Of a stretch of DNA of 64,000 bases, positions 43,783 through 52,958 are shown one piece after another. A model generated the notes under the pieces. It worked only from the letters and a program-made list of their open reading frames with translations, was not told the origin of the DNA and did no database searches. Where the stretch lies: positions 124,001 through 188,000 of the forward strand of contig DACH01000001.1 of NCBI GenBank assembly GCA_002494625.1, given 5' to 3'. Numbering within the stretch: position 1 is the first letter of the stretch; every line of letters starts with the position of its first letter. Source of the DNA: Archaeoglobus sp. UBA234. Its GTDB lineage: Archaea > Halobacteriota > Archaeoglobi > Archaeoglobales > Archaeoglobaceae. The position numbers and the translations under genes are program-made.

Positions 43783-44493
43783 CTACATAACCCTCATCAG
43801 AGATTCCATGGATATCCCCTTCTCAGTTAATTCATACCTGAATATGTTCTTAGGAACCATGTATTTCTCGAGCTTGACAATCTTGAGCCTCCTCTGCATT
43901 TCGTTCTCGATCTCTCTCAGTGTAAGTTCGATCACACCATCGCTGTAATGCTTGATTGCGGTTTCAATCTTTCTATCAAACATGTCCTTAGTGAGGAGCA
44001 GGATAATCAGACTTTCCTTCACCTTGGCTATCATGGTTAGCTCTTCAAGCATAGAATTTACCTCTTCGAAGGGATAAGTGATCAGGAAATAAGTCAGGTT
44101 GTTTATGATAACTCTGTCGTAGTTTTCTTTCTTCAAACGGGATTTTATCTCACCAATATAATCCTGCTTCGTACTCTTGATGAAAGATCTTATATCCTTC
44201 TCCTCAATAAATGTCGTCATTCTTGGAGTAAAGAAATCGAGAATTTCAAAGTTTTCATTGACCAAATCAGAACCAAAGTAAAGTTGCAGGCTATCTATAA
44301 CCTCCTTTGCAGGGTAATCAGTTGTAATATATAAAACCCTCTCACCCTTTCTCAACCCCTCAGCTGTTATATGAAAGGTAAATATCTCTCCTCCAGTTCC
44401 AGGTTCCTCAAGAAACAGAATAACCTTCCCTGATGGAAAACCACCTCTTAGCTGGGTATCGAGCGAGAGTATGCCAGTACTAAAAAGCTTCAT
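43783..44493 (-). CDS. KaiC/Rad55-like ATPase-fold protein with degenerate Walker A
   Basis: 236 residues with RecA-fold order: TGILSLDTQLRGGFPSGK opening, then Walker A position FLEEPGTGGEIF (about 28-39), which lacks the Lys-Thr/Ser pair, and YDRVIINNLTYFL at Walker B without the usual Asp cluster. A C-terminal helical/beta tail follows. It resembles archaeal KaiC-like proteins that have lost ATP hydrolysis. It ends 38 bases before cgi121, so the two may share a transcript. Role unknown. Confidence 0.7.
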   Translation of the reverse strand: MKLFSTGILSLDTQLRGGFPSGKVILFLEEPGTGGEIFTFHITAEGLRKGERVLYITTDYPAKEVIDSLQLYFGSDLVNENFEILDFFTPRMTTFIEEKDIRSFIKSTKQDYIGEIKSRLKKENYDRVIINNLTYFLITYPFEEVNSMLEELTMIAKVKESLIILLLTKDMFDRKIETAIKHYSDGVIELTLREIENEMQRRLKIVKLEKYMVPKNIFRYELTEKGISMESLMRVM

Positions 44494-44589
44494 ACAACCA
44501 CCCGGTTTAACTTAATTTTACAATTTATTGAATTTATTAATATCCATTGAATCTTTTGACTTTATCTTTTTCCTAAATTGCATCACAGC

Positions 44590-44601
44590 ATTTATAAAAC
44601 T
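44590..44601 (+). promoter_or_regulatory. TATA box of hisI
   Basis: CATTTATAAAAC is centred 27 bases before the ATG at 44621, the normal distance for a leaderless archaeal gene; no Shine-Dalgarno is present. Confidence 0.6.
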
Positions 44602-44620
44602 TCTTGTGGATTAACATTGC

Positions 44621-44962
44621 ATGTCTACCGATGTTGATGAATCAATAAAATTTGATGATAAGGGACTTATCCCTGTCATAGCTCAAGATGCTGAGTCAAA
44701 AGAGGTTTTAATGCTTGCCTACGCAAATAAAGAGGCTTTAAGAAAAACTTTTGAAACCGGACATGCCCATTACTGGAGCAGAAGTAGAAAAAAACTCTGG
44801 ATGAAAGGGGAAACTTCCGGAAATATCCAGAAAGTTGTAAAAGTTTACATTGATTGTGATAGAGATGCTATTATCTATCTAGTAAATCAAAAAGGAAATG
44901 CCTGTCACACTGGAAAGAGAAGTTGCTTCCACAACATGCTCTGGGGTGATGATGATGGATGA
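44621..44962 (+). CDS. hisI: Phosphoribosyl-AMP cyclohydrolase
   Basis: Third step of histidine biosynthesis. 113 residues, monofunctional. Signatures: IPVIAQDAESKEVLMLAYAN, HYWSRSRKKLWMKGETSG (about 48-65), DCDRDAIIYLV and the C-terminal GNACHTGKRSCFH with zinc ligands. No other his gene is nearby. The end overlaps the PIN-ATPase gene start by eight bases. Confidence 0.94.
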   Translation: MSTDVDESIKFDDKGLIPVIAQDAESKEVLMLAYANKEALRKTFETGHAHYWSRSRKKLWMKGETSGNIQKVVKVYIDCDRDAIIYLVNQKGNACHTGKRSCFHNMLWGDDDG

Positions 44963-46778
44963 GGAGATAAATCTCAGAAAAATAAAGGAAAGAAACAGAC
45001 TTGTTCTTGATACAAGCACACTGATTGATGGTCGCATTTCAAAATTCCTGAAAAAAGCTGAATTCAAAGGTGAAGTAATAATACCAGAACCAGCAGTTGC
45101 TGAACTTGAGGCTCAGGCTAATTTTGGAAAGATGAGTGGGTTTCAGGGGCTTGAAGAAATTTCAAATCTAAGGAAACTCTCTTCAGAAAAAGGATTTAGC
45201 ATAAGATTCTCCGGTAAAAGACCCGGACTTGAAGAAATCAAACTCTCCAGAGGGGGAGCAATAGATGAGATGATAAGGAAGATTGCCTCTGAAGAGGATG
45301 CTACTCTCGTAACATGTGATAGGGTTCAGCATTTAGTCTCAATTGCAAAGGGAATCGATTCAATTTACCTCCAGCAAGAGAAAATCACACCCGAACAAAC
45401 AAGGATAATGTCCTTCTTTACACCTGATACTGCAAGTGTCCACCTGAGAGAGGGTAATATACCAATGGCTAAAAGGGGAAGGATAGGAAGTTTAAAACTT
45501 GTAAAAATTGGTTTAGAGCCTCTCTCACTGGAAGAACTTAAGGCAATAGCCCATGAAATACTGGAGGCTGCAAGACAGGATGATGATAGCAGCATAGAGA
45601 TAGAGAGGCATGGAGCAACAGTTGTTCAGCTCAGAGATCTAAGAATCGCAATTGCTGAGCGACCTTTTGCTGACAGAATGGAGATTACAGCAGTAAGGCC
45701 GGTTGCAAAGGTTTCGATCCATGAATACGGTGTTGATGAGGAGCTGAAAAGAAGGTTCATCGAGAGACAGAGAGGAATTCTCATTGCCGGTCCTCCAGGT
45801 GCGGGAAAGTCAACCTTTGCTGCGAGTGTGGCTGATTTTCTGATGGAAAATGGATATATGGTCAAAACCATGGAAAGTCCGAGAGATCTGATGGTGAGGG
45901 ATGAGATCACGCAGTATGCACCCCTCGAAGGAGACATGATTCTGACGGCAGACATTCTTCTGCTTGTAAGACCCGACTACACAATCTATGATGAACTTCG
46001 AAAAACCTCGGACTTCCAGACCTTTGCCGATATGAGACTTGCCGGTGTTGGGATGATTGGTGTCACTCATGCAACAAGACCAATAGATGCAATTCAGAGG
46101 ATGGTGGGCAGAATCGACCTCGGTGTTATACCCCAGGTTGTTGATACGGTTATTTTCATAGATGCCGGAAGAATCGTAAAGGTCTATGAGCTTAAATTCA
46201 CAGTAAAAGTCCCATCAGGAATGATGGAAGCAGATCTTGCTCGCCCTGTTATTGATGTGCTGGATTTCAAATCAAAGAGGGTTGAATTTGAGATTTACAC
46301 CTATGGTGAACAGGTAGTTGTAATGCCCCTCGCTGGCGAGAGAGACCCAGACGAGATAAAAATGAAGCTTGAGACAATTCTTTCCGAACTTGTTACAGAT
46401 TTCGAAGTGGATGTTCTCAATGAGAGAAAGGCTATCGTTAGAGTCCCTGAAGACCAGATATCTTTCCTTCTCGGAAGGAAAGGAAGAAACATACGAAGAA
46501 TCGAGGATGAAGTAAAGATCAGCATAGATGTGCAGCCACTGAGAGAGAAAAGAAGTGGGAAAGTAATGGAAGTCAGAGTTGGGGAAACTAAAAAGCAGTG
46601 GGTAATATACGCACCAGGTCTTGAAGGAAAAGAAGTTGATATATTCGCCGAGAACGAGTATATCACAACCGCCTCTGTTGGAAGAAAGGGGGATGTGAAA
46701 ATAAGGAAGGATAAAGATCCGGGGAAAATGCTCAAGATGGCAATTATGCGGGGGCAAAGGATATTTGTAAAATACTGA
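44955..46778 (+). CDS. PIN-domain / ATPase / KH protein (PINc-VirB11 family)
   Basis: About 607 residues. N-terminal PIN nuclease domain with LDTSTLIDGR and TCDRVQHLVS; ATPase of the PilT/VirB11 type with AGPPGAGKSTFAASV (about 278-292); a KH domain near the C-terminus with LLGRKGRNIRRIEDEV (about 503-518). This is the conserved archaeal PIN-AAA-KH protein, proposed to process RNA; its precise substrate is not known. The start overlaps the hisI stop (ATGATGATG run at 44949-44957, GGGGTG before). Confidence 0.85.
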   Translation: MDEEINLRKIKERNRLVLDTSTLIDGRISKFLKKAEFKGEVIIPEPAVAELEAQANFGKMSGFQGLEEISNLRKLSSEKGFSIRFSGKRPGLEEIKLSRGGAIDEMIRKIASEEDATLVTCDRVQHLVSIAKGIDSIYLQQEKITPEQTRIMSFFTPDTASVHLREGNIPMAKRGRIGSLKLVKIGLEPLSLEELKAIAHEILEAARQDDDSSIEIERHGATVVQLRDLRIAIAERPFADRMEITAVRPVAKVSIHEYGVDEELKRRFIERQRGILIAGPPGAGKSTFAASVADFLMENGYMVKTMESPRDLMVRDEITQYAPLEGDMILTADILLLVRPDYTIYDELRKTSDFQTFADMRLAGVGMIGVTHATRPIDAIQRMVGRIDLGVIPQVVDTVIFIDAGRIVKVYELKFTVKVPSGMMEADLARPVIDVLDFKSKRVEFEIYTYGEQVVVMPLAGERDPDEIKMKLETILSELVTDFEVDVLNERKAIVRVPEDQISFLLGRKGRNIRRIEDEVKISIDVQPLREKRSGKVMEVRVGETKKQWVIYAPGLEGKEVDIFAENEYITTASVGRKGDVKIRKDKDPGKMLKMAIMRGQRIFVKY

Positions 46779-46996
46779 AAGCCTGAATCAGATTTCAATA
46801 ATCTCCCCGCTGTCCTCACCATTTATTTTTCCATAAATTTCAGCCCTTTCTATTAATCCCGAGAATATTTCCGACATCATAACTGCAAAAATCCTTTCCC
46901 GAATATAAGATGTTGGAGTGGTATGAAAGTGATGGGTCAAGAAGATTTTTATAGCAGGCATCTTAAGAATTGAAGAGTTCTGAAAAAGGTGATAGG

Positions 46997-47818
46997 TTGA
47001 GAGCACGATATCTTCTGGTTGCGGTGTATGTTCTCACTGTTTTAATAGCCCTCGCAGCATCTCCCGATTACAGCAAAGCTGGAATGCAGGCATTCAGCGA
47101 TCCGGAGGATGTTATGAATTCCTTCTACTACTTCGCTGTAATCCTTGCATTCACGGCGTTTATACTCATCATGGCAAGATTCATGCAGAACCTTATCCAG
47201 TGGCTGATGTACATCCTCATTTTCATTTCCATGTACTATGTCCTCTATCCATTTCTGAGTATCCTTTCAGCTGTAGTTTCATTTCTGTTAATAATTCTCC
47301 TCATAAAGAGGGCAAACTGGTTGATAATAGATATTACAGCCCTCCTTCTTGCTGCAGGGGTGACAAGTATTTTTGGAATAAGCCTTACCCCCTTCCCGGT
47401 AATCGTTCTCCTCATAATTCTTGCGATCTACGACTTTATCTCAGTTTACAAAACCGGGCATATGGTGGATCTTGCAGATTCAATAACAAGGATGAAACTT
47501 CCTTTACTGTTCATAATTCCCTTCTCAAGAGACTTCAGACTGAAAAATCTTGAGGATGCAAGAGAGAAAGCTGTTTTCATGGGGGTTGGAGATGCTGTCA
47601 TACCCAACATTCTCGTTGTATCAGTTCAGGTCTTCACAGATTCTTCCTATTTATTTTTCATCAAGCTATCAGCTCTCTTCACATTAATCGGAGGTATAAT
47701 AGGGCTATTCCTCCTGATCTACACTGTCGAGACAAAAGAGGGTGCACATCCTGGACTGCCCTTCCTGAACTCAGGAGTTATAGCAGGCTATCTTGCATAT
47801 CTCTTTCTTTACTCCTGA
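46997..47818 (+). CDS. Presenilin-like intramembrane aspartyl protease (archaeal PSH family)
   Basis: 273 residues from the TTG at 46997, which has AAAAGGTGAT just before it; the ORF start at 46970 is a TTG without such a site. It has about eight or nine hydrophobic segments. Catalytic motifs are YDFISVYKTGHMVDLADSI (Asp in the first YD) and GVGDAVIPNILVVS (the GxGD motif). A later hydrophobic region ends with PGLPFLNSG, near the PAL position. The family cleaves within membranes. It overlaps nog1 tail to tail by 41 bases. Confidence 0.85.
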   Translation: MRARYLLVAVYVLTVLIALAASPDYSKAGMQAFSDPEDVMNSFYYFAVILAFTAFILIMARFMQNLIQWLMYILIFISMYYVLYPFLSILSAVVSFLLIILLIKRANWLIIDITALLLAAGVTSIFGISLTPFPVIVLLIILAIYDFISVYKTGHMVDLADSITRMKLPLLFIIPFSRDFRLKNLEDAREKAVFMGVGDAVIPNILVVSVQVFTDSSYLFFIKLSALFTLIGGIIGLFLLIYTVETKEGAHPGLPFLNSGVIAGYLAYLFLYS

Positions 47819-48773
47819 ACTTATTTTCAAGTTCTTTGTCTATGAGCTGTGCTATCTCTTCAATACCCTCACCAGTGATGGTGGAGAACCCGGGTCTATC
47901 TCTGAGGGTGTGCAAATCCGTTTTGCTGTAAATAGAAATCACAGGAGAGGAGAACTCCCTCTCGATTTCCTTCAGAAGAGATAACTGACTTCCAACAGAG
48001 TAACCACATGTTTCAGTCGGGTCGATTATGAAAAGTATACAATCCGCAAGATGTCTCAGGCAGAGAATTGCCTTTTTCTCAATCCTGTTCCTCTTATGAA
48101 TCGGTCTGTCCAGCAATCCGGGTGTATCAATAAGTTGAACTACTCTCCCGCCTATTTTTCCTTTTCCAACGAATATCTTTTTGGTTGTAAAAGGATAGCT
48201 CGCCACCTCTGGCTTCACAGTCGATAGAGTCGAAACAAAGCTCGACTTACCAACATTCGGATAACCTGCAACAACAACAGTTGGCTCATCACTCAGTGTT
48301 GGTATCTCCCTCATTATCTGCTTAGCCTGATTCAGAAACTCAAGATTTTTTCCAACCTGATTTATGATCGAAGAGATTCTGCCATATGTCGATTTGAGAA
48401 CAGTGTCTGGCTCTTTTCCCCCTCTGATTTCTCTCAAACTTTTATTTATAATCCTCTGAATGGTTGTATCTGCCCATGCTAAAGCCCCCAGACTTTTTCT
48501 GAGGTTTCCAATACCCACAACAGTGTCAATTATTTCCCTGTAAAAATCGGGAAGGTTCTGATAGCTTGGATGGGATGTGATAATCCTGCTGAAATAATCT
48601 CTAAAAACATTAGAAAGAGTTGAGAGTTTATTTATCGCTCGCTCTCTTTTATTTCTCCCACTAACTTTTGAAGCTCTCCTGAAGGCTTTATCGAGAAGTT
48701 CCTCTGCCCTCAGGACAGTCGGAAGTTTCCTCGGTTCAAAAGTTATTTTTTTCTCCACTGTTTCTTCTTCCAT
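47778..48773 (-). CDS. Nog1-type GTPase
   Basis: 331 residues. An N-terminal helical domain (about 1-160; LPTVLRAEELLDKAFRRASK) as in Nog1 is followed by an Obg-type G domain: GYPNVGKSSFVSTL (G1), DTPGLL (G3), IYSKTD (G4). It is a ribosome large-subunit assembly GTPase in archaea and eukaryotes. A TATA box about 25 bases upstream makes it leaderless. Its 3' end overlaps the presenilin-like gene. Confidence 0.9.
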   Translation of the reverse strand: MEEETVEKKITFEPRKLPTVLRAEELLDKAFRRASKVSGRNKRERAINKLSTLSNVFRDYFSRIITSHPSYQNLPDFYREIIDTVVGIGNLRKSLGALAWADTTIQRIINKSLREIRGGKEPDTVLKSTYGRISSIINQVGKNLEFLNQAKQIMREIPTLSDEPTVVVAGYPNVGKSSFVSTLSTVKPEVASYPFTTKKIFVGKGKIGGRVVQLIDTPGLLDRPIHKRNRIEKKAILCLRHLADCILFIIDPTETCGYSVGSQLSLLKEIEREFSSPVISIYSKTDLHTLRDRPGFSTITGEGIEEIAQLIDKELENKFRSKERDMQDSLL

Positions 48774-48795
48774 CTCGAATAAAATTCAGGAGATG

Positions 48796-48806
48796 GTTTA
48801 AATAGT
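48796..48806 (-). promoter_or_regulatory. TATA box of nog1
   Basis: ACTATTTAAAC on the minus strand, centred about 28 bases before the ATG at 48773. Confidence 0.5.
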
Positions 48807-48960
48807 TGCTGGAGTTACATCCTATTTTTCAAATTATTTATAATCGATAGTTAACAATTATAGTCTCAAATTAAACGGACTGTCTTTTGCATAAAATAAA
48901 GGGTGAATCAGCATTTAATCCATAAATTAAAGATTTCTCTTACCATTCTATTGGATATCA

Positions 48961-48980
48961 GAGAAAAATTATTTATACAC
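48961..48980 (+). promoter_or_regulatory. BRE/TATA box of the HTH-CBS regulator gene
   Basis: GAGAAAAATTATTTATACAC is a BRE followed by TATA (48971-48977). Transcription would begin near 49000, leaving a short leader that contains CAGGAGGTAA, the strongest ribosome site in this part of the window. Between this and the nog1 promoter lies about 150 bases of AT-rich sequence in which I see no gene. Confidence 0.6.
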
Positions 48981-49021
48981 TTCCCATTTAAACTTCAGAA
49001 AAGTTTCAGGAGGTAATCTGA

Positions 49022-49927
49022 ATGGAGCTTGAACTTACCCAGATTCAAAAAGATATCCTATACGCGCTGATCACTCTGTATAAAAGAAAAACAGGATTAT
49101 CAATTAAAGGAGAGGAAATTGCTGAGCTCATTAACAGAAACCCGGGAACAGTCAGGAATCAGATGCAGGCACTCAGAGCGCTCGGGCTTGTTGAGGGTGT
49201 ACCCGGTCCGAAAGGGGGTTACAGACCCACTGCAAAGGCATACGAAATGCTATCAATAACAAGACCTGAAGAATCTGTCAGAGTTCCTGTTGTAAGAAAT
49301 GATGAGCTTCTTGAAGATTTAACCGTTGAGGAGATTGACTTTCCGTCTATCTCTCATCCCGAGGTTTGTCAGGCAAGAATAAGAGTTGTTGGAGATGTAA
49401 AGAAAATTTCCGTTGGAGATAGGATTATAATCGGTCCCACCCCAGTAAATGAACTTATTATCGTCGGAAAAGTTAGCGGGAGAGATGACACAGCCAACAC
49501 CATTGTCATAGACACAGAAGGTATTGTAGCCCTCCCGAAGGATACGATAGGCGAGCATATGTCAACACCAGTTGTTATGGTACACAAAGATACGAAGGTC
49601 CGAGAGGCTGCAAAAACGCTCAGCGAGAAGAATATATACTGCATGCCTGTCAAGGATGACGGTAACCTCATAGGTATCTTCACTCTCGACCATGCAGTTA
49701 AAGCTCTTGCAGAAGATAAACTCGATGCAAAGGTGGAAGAAGTGATGAGACCAAAGATTGTAACAGCCGAGAAGGATACCAGAATAAAGGAAGCAATAAG
49801 ACTTATGAGGGACGAGGATGTCAGGATCTTAGTCGTGACAGATGGTGGAAAACCCGTTGGTGTTATTACAGATCAGAAAGTTCTAACTAAGCTTCTTCCA
49901 CCCCATGTGGCAGAAAAAGTTGTTTAA
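49022..49927 (+). CDS. HTH-CBS transcriptional regulator (COG2524-like)
   Basis: 301 residues. N-terminal winged helix (about 1-75; TQIQKDILYALITLYKRKTG, then NRNPGTVRNQMQALRALGLV), a middle beta domain (about 80-175) and two CBS motifs (about 180-300; MSTPVVMVHKDTKVREAAKT and MRPKIVTAEKDTRIKEAIRL). CBS pairs bind adenosyl ligands such as AMP or SAM, so the regulator probably senses energy or methyl state. Target unknown. The gene has its own promoter. Confidence 0.87.
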   Translation: MELELTQIQKDILYALITLYKRKTGLSIKGEEIAELINRNPGTVRNQMQALRALGLVEGVPGPKGGYRPTAKAYEMLSITRPEESVRVPVVRNDELLEDLTVEEIDFPSISHPEVCQARIRVVGDVKKISVGDRIIIGPTPVNELIIVGKVSGRDDTANTIVIDTEGIVALPKDTIGEHMSTPVVMVHKDTKVREAAKTLSEKNIYCMPVKDDGNLIGIFTLDHAVKALAEDKLDAKVEEVMRPKIVTAEKDTRIKEAIRLMRDEDVRILVVTDGGKPVGVITDQKVLTKLLPPHVAEKVV

Positions 49928-49979
49928 TATTTTACACCACTTTTCTTTTTTAGATCCGATAAATTTCATTCCGGTAGTT

Positions 49980-50993
49980 TTACCTTGTGTAGTAGTTATA
50001 CAGAGCTGTACCGATCGCAACAAGCATTGGTGCTAAGAAGAATCCCGTGACTCCACCAACAAGCCCCCCTCCCAAAAAAGACAGCAGAATGAGAAGGGGG
50101 TGGACTTTGGAGGTGTAACCAACAAAATATGGTCTGAGAATAATCTCGGGAATCAGATAAAGGAAGATAAAGCCAAGTATGAGAAACCATGCTGCCGAAA
50201 AAATGCTTTTAAGTGCCAGATAAAATGCTACCGGTAGCAAAACCATCCATTCTGCAAAAACAGGTATTAAAGCTGCAAGAAATATTAAACCAGACAGTAA
50301 AGCTGTGTATGGAATTCCAAAAGCAAGGAAAAATGGTATACTCGCTATACCTATCATGACAGCTACTGCAAAGTTTCCAAACCAGAGTCCAAACAGGACA
50401 TTGTCGATCTCTTCAACAAATTTTGAGAATCCTTTTCTGTATTCCTCCGGCAGAATTCTGATGCTTCTTGAAATGAACTTCTCACCATCGAGCAGGATAT
50501 AAAAACATACTATTGATGATATGAAAAAGTTCATAATAAAGGTTATGAAGCGGAGAGTCATGTTTATGGCAGAAACTTGCAGGATATTTTTTGAAATAAA
50601 CCCGGTTATCTGAGGAAAAACCGCTTTTATCTGCTCAATATATTCTTCTCCAACCCCAGCATCCCTCAGAACACTGATAATCTGAGTCTGAAACTCGTGC
50701 TGATGGGTTATGAGGTTTATAGCCTGCGTAACCCCTTGGAATATCCCATAGAAGAGGAGAATTGAGACAGGAATGAGGATTATCATGGTTGAAAACAGTG
50801 AGGCTACGAATCTGTTCACTTTTTTCTCCAGTCTTCTCATCAGTGGCTTGGCAACATATGCAAAAACAATCCCCATCAGTATTCCATCGAGCAGGGGGGT
50901 CAGGAAGTAGAATATCAAACCGAGAAGGAAAACTATACCGGCAATCAGAATAAATAACCATTTGTCAAATATCTGTTTTCCATTACTCACCAC
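49980..50993 (-). CDS. AI-2E/PerM family transporter
   Basis: 337 residues with about seven or eight transmembrane segments. The family pattern is visible: an N-terminal pair of helices, the LMRRLEKKVNRFVAS positive loop, and the C-terminal SKVHPLLILLSFLGGGLVGGVTGFFLAP, a family signature. Substrates are unknown in archaea; some relatives export Na+ or signalling molecules. It is 11 bases from the SpoU methyltransferase gene on the same strand, but a functional link is doubtful. Confidence 0.85.
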   Translation of the reverse strand: MVSNGKQIFDKWLFILIAGIVFLLGLIFYFLTPLLDGILMGIVFAYVAKPLMRRLEKKVNRFVASLFSTMIILIPVSILLFYGIFQGVTQAINLITHQHEFQTQIISVLRDAGVGEEYIEQIKAVFPQITGFISKNILQVSAINMTLRFITFIMNFFISSIVCFYILLDGEKFISRSIRILPEEYRKGFSKFVEEIDNVLFGLWFGNFAVAVMIGIASIPFFLAFGIPYTALLSGLIFLAALIPVFAEWMVLLPVAFYLALKSIFSAAWFLILGFIFLYLIPEIILRPYFVGYTSKVHPLLILLSFLGGGLVGGVTGFFLAPMLVAIGTALYNYYTR

Positions 50994-51004
50994 AACTCCC
51001 CCCG

Positions 51005-51721
51005 CTAATAGTTTCTCTCCCCATATAATTCCTGGAGATATATTTTTATTTTTCTAATGACTCCAAGATAGGTCGAATATTCTTTTTTTGTAATCAAAGC
51101 CCTTTTATGAACTCTTCTAAGCATAAGAAGCGTTCTCGGTAACCTGTGTGGAGGATACCTGCTCTCCCTTAACAGTTCCTCAAAATATTCTATGAGCTTT
51201 TCAATTTCTTCACCGGTTGCATAACACTTCTCTTCCACTCTGTATGTCTCATTTCTGAGCTCGTACAGGATAACAGCTACTGCATGACTCACATTCATTA
51301 CAGGATATTCCGGATTTGTGGGAATTGTAACAATAACATCACACATCTCAATTTCCTTATTGGATAGTCCGTAATCTTCTCTTCCGAAAAGAATTACAGC
51401 TGATGCTGACTTTCCCTTCAAAAATTCCCTTAATTCATCCGGATAAAAAACTGGTCTTCTCAGATATCTTTCTTCTTTGACTCCTGTTATTCCTGTCGTC
51501 CCTATGACAAGATTCTTTTCCGATAAAAGTCTTTCAAGGCTGTTTATTTTCTCAGCATTTCTCAGTATTTCTGCAGCATGGCTTGCTGTGATGTATGAAC
51601 TTTCACCAACCTGACAGTTGTAAAGATACAGCTTCTCAAAACCAAAGTTTTTCATTGTTCTGGCTATGAAGCCAATGTTCTCCGGTGTTTTCAGCTCAAC
51701 CAAGCAGATATCGATGCCCAT
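51005..51721 (-). CDS. SpoU/TrmJ-type tRNA 2'-O-methyltransferase
   Basis: 238 residues of the SPOUT class: N-terminal LVELKTPENIGFIARTMKNFG, middle ILFGREDYGLSNKEIEMCD, and IPTNPEYPVMNVSHAVAVILYEL, which form the SAM knot. The archaeal group methylates the ribose at tRNA position 32. Length and C-terminal RRVHKRALITKKE tail fit TrmJ. It follows the transporter gene in orientation. Confidence 0.85.
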   Translation of the reverse strand: MGIDICLVELKTPENIGFIARTMKNFGFEKLYLYNCQVGESSYITASHAAEILRNAEKINSLERLLSEKNLVIGTTGITGVKEERYLRRPVFYPDELREFLKGKSASAVILFGREDYGLSNKEIEMCDVIVTIPTNPEYPVMNVSHAVAVILYELRNETYRVEEKCYATGEEIEKLIEYFEELLRESRYPPHRLPRTLLMLRRVHKRALITKKEYSTYLGVIRKIKIYLQELYGERNY

Positions 51722-51798
51722 TCAGATAAAAAATCTTTCAAAGTTGTATAATAGTTTTTCCCAATGAGGTCAAAGCCGCTACAGATTGTAAAAAACAT

Positions 51799-52446
51799 CT
51801 ACAGAAACATCTTCGCAAATTCCAGTGAGTGCTTTATGTGATCATTTGCATTGCCGATAACCTCATCCTCATGCCCGGGATAAAGGTTGTGAACATCAAG
51901 CTGAGTCAGTTTTTTTATGGACTCGATCAATTTGTAAGAGCTACCACCTGGCAGATCAACCCTTCCAAAACTTCCATGGGGAAAAACCGTATCACCACTG
52001 AAAAGCCACTTCCTCTCCCTTTCATAGAGGCATACACTCCCCGGAGAGTGTCCAGGGGTGTGGATTATTTCAAGTTTCACCTCACCAAGATCAAAAACCT
52101 CTCCTCCATCCACCATTACATCTGGCTCAAAGGGCTTGAACTTAATTCCAAAAACTGTTGAGGCAAAACCCTGAGCTTTAAGGAGAGAGTACTCCTCTCT
52201 ATGAAGCACAACCCTGACATTTTCAAACCAGCTTTTCCAGTCACTCACCGCAGATGCATGATCAAAGTGCGAATGGGTGAGGAATATGTATTCAATCTTT
52301 TTCGGTTCAATGTATTTTCTCACTGCATCGAGTAGAAAAGCCGAATCTCCTCCAACATCCACAATAGCAGGGGTTTCTGTCAGGAGAAGATAGGCATTTG
52401 CAGCAAGAGGGGGTGTAACAATCTGAATTGGTTCTATCCGGGACAT
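51799..52446 (-). CDS. Metallo-beta-lactamase fold hydrolase (glyoxalase II-like)
   Basis: 215 residues with THSHFDHASA (about 56-65), a second histidine in HTPGHSPGSVCLY, GDTVF and the late YPGHEDEV: the complete dinuclear metal set of glyoxalase II-type hydrolases. Substrates could be thioesters or other esters. No partner is evident next to it; it stands between the methyltransferase and aEF1-beta. Confidence 0.85.
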   Translation of the reverse strand: MSRIEPIQIVTPPLAANAYLLLTETPAIVDVGGDSAFLLDAVRKYIEPKKIEYIFLTHSHFDHASAVSDWKSWFENVRVVLHREEYSLLKAQGFASTVFGIKFKPFEPDVMVDGGEVFDLGEVKLEIIHTPGHSPGSVCLYERERKWLFSGDTVFPHGSFGRVDLPGGSSYKLIESIKKLTQLDVHNLYPGHEDEVIGNANDHIKHSLEFAKMFL

Positions 52447-52512
52447 GATAAAAGGGTATGAGAGCTATTTAAAAACTTTTGCTTTAAATTGAAAACAATA
52501 AAATAGACAAGG

Positions 52513-52779
52513 TTAAAGGAGCTCGACAGACTCAATTTCAACGCTTTCAACTTCTTCAATCTCCCTTATTCTATCAACGAATTCATCGCCGATAGAGCCT
52601 TCATCCGGCATAACTGCCATTATAACGAGAGCTTTCAGACCAAATGCTATAGGCTGAATTTTCTTATCCCTTATGTCTATTTTTTCACCTTTGACTTTAT
52701 CTATCTTTGAGTAAACTTCATCAAGATCGACCTCAACATCCCTTGGCATTACCTTCAGCTTCATCACAACATCGCCCAT
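52513..52779 (-). CDS. ef1b: Elongation factor 1-beta
   Basis: Nucleotide-exchange factor for archaeal EF-1A. 88 residues: MPRDVEVDLDEVYSKIDKVK at the N-terminus, and FGLKALVIMAVMPDEG, the conserved beta-alpha motif. The start is preceded by AAGGGGTGAT. It follows the 53-residue zinc ribbon by 12 bases, a pairing that is common in euryarchaea. Confidence 0.95.
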   Translation of the reverse strand: MGDVVMKLKVMPRDVEVDLDEVYSKIDKVKGEKIDIRDKKIQPIAFGLKALVIMAVMPDEGSIGDEFVDRIREIEEVESVEIESVELL

Positions 52780-52791
52780 CGTATCACCCCT

Positions 52792-52953
52792 TCAAGGACC
52801 TTCAAACCCACAGCTTGGGCATTTGTAAGCGTTTGCCAGTTTCCTGCACCTTTTACATCTATATATTGTCTCATCACAAATCGGACAGGGGAACTTTACA
52901 TAATTTATTCCAATCAGATTTTCCCCACATGATATACATCTGTGAATCTCCAT
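52792..52953 (-). CDS. Small zinc-finger protein linked to aEF1-beta (53 aa)
   Basis: A 53-residue gene that is easy to miss; read from the minus strand, ATG at 52953 and TGA at 52794-52792. Eight cysteines form four CxxC knuckles: CISC (6-9), CPIC (23-26), CKRC (33-36) and CPSC (45-48), so it is a double zinc ribbon. It is the archaeal family (HVO_2753-like) found next to aEF1-beta, thought to act in translation. Its start lies just after mfnE, so mfnF, mfnE, this gene and ef1b appear to be one transcript. Confidence 0.85.
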   Translation of the reverse strand: MEIHRCISCGENLIGINYVKFPCPICDETIYRCKRCRKLANAYKCPSCGFEGP

Positions 52954-52958
52954 TATTA

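Noticed and set aside
46788..47006. Minus-strand ORF of 72 codons (or 57 or 30 from internal ATGs) between the PIN-ATPase gene and the presenilin-like gene
   Set aside because: No promoter or ribosome site on that strand at a fitting distance, composition of the first half is unlike a protein, and it overlaps the promoter and start of the plus-strand gene.
48835..48865. AT-rich inverted motif TATAAT...ATTATA between nog1 and the HTH-CBS gene
   Set aside because: Six-base arms in very AT-rich sequence are expected by chance.
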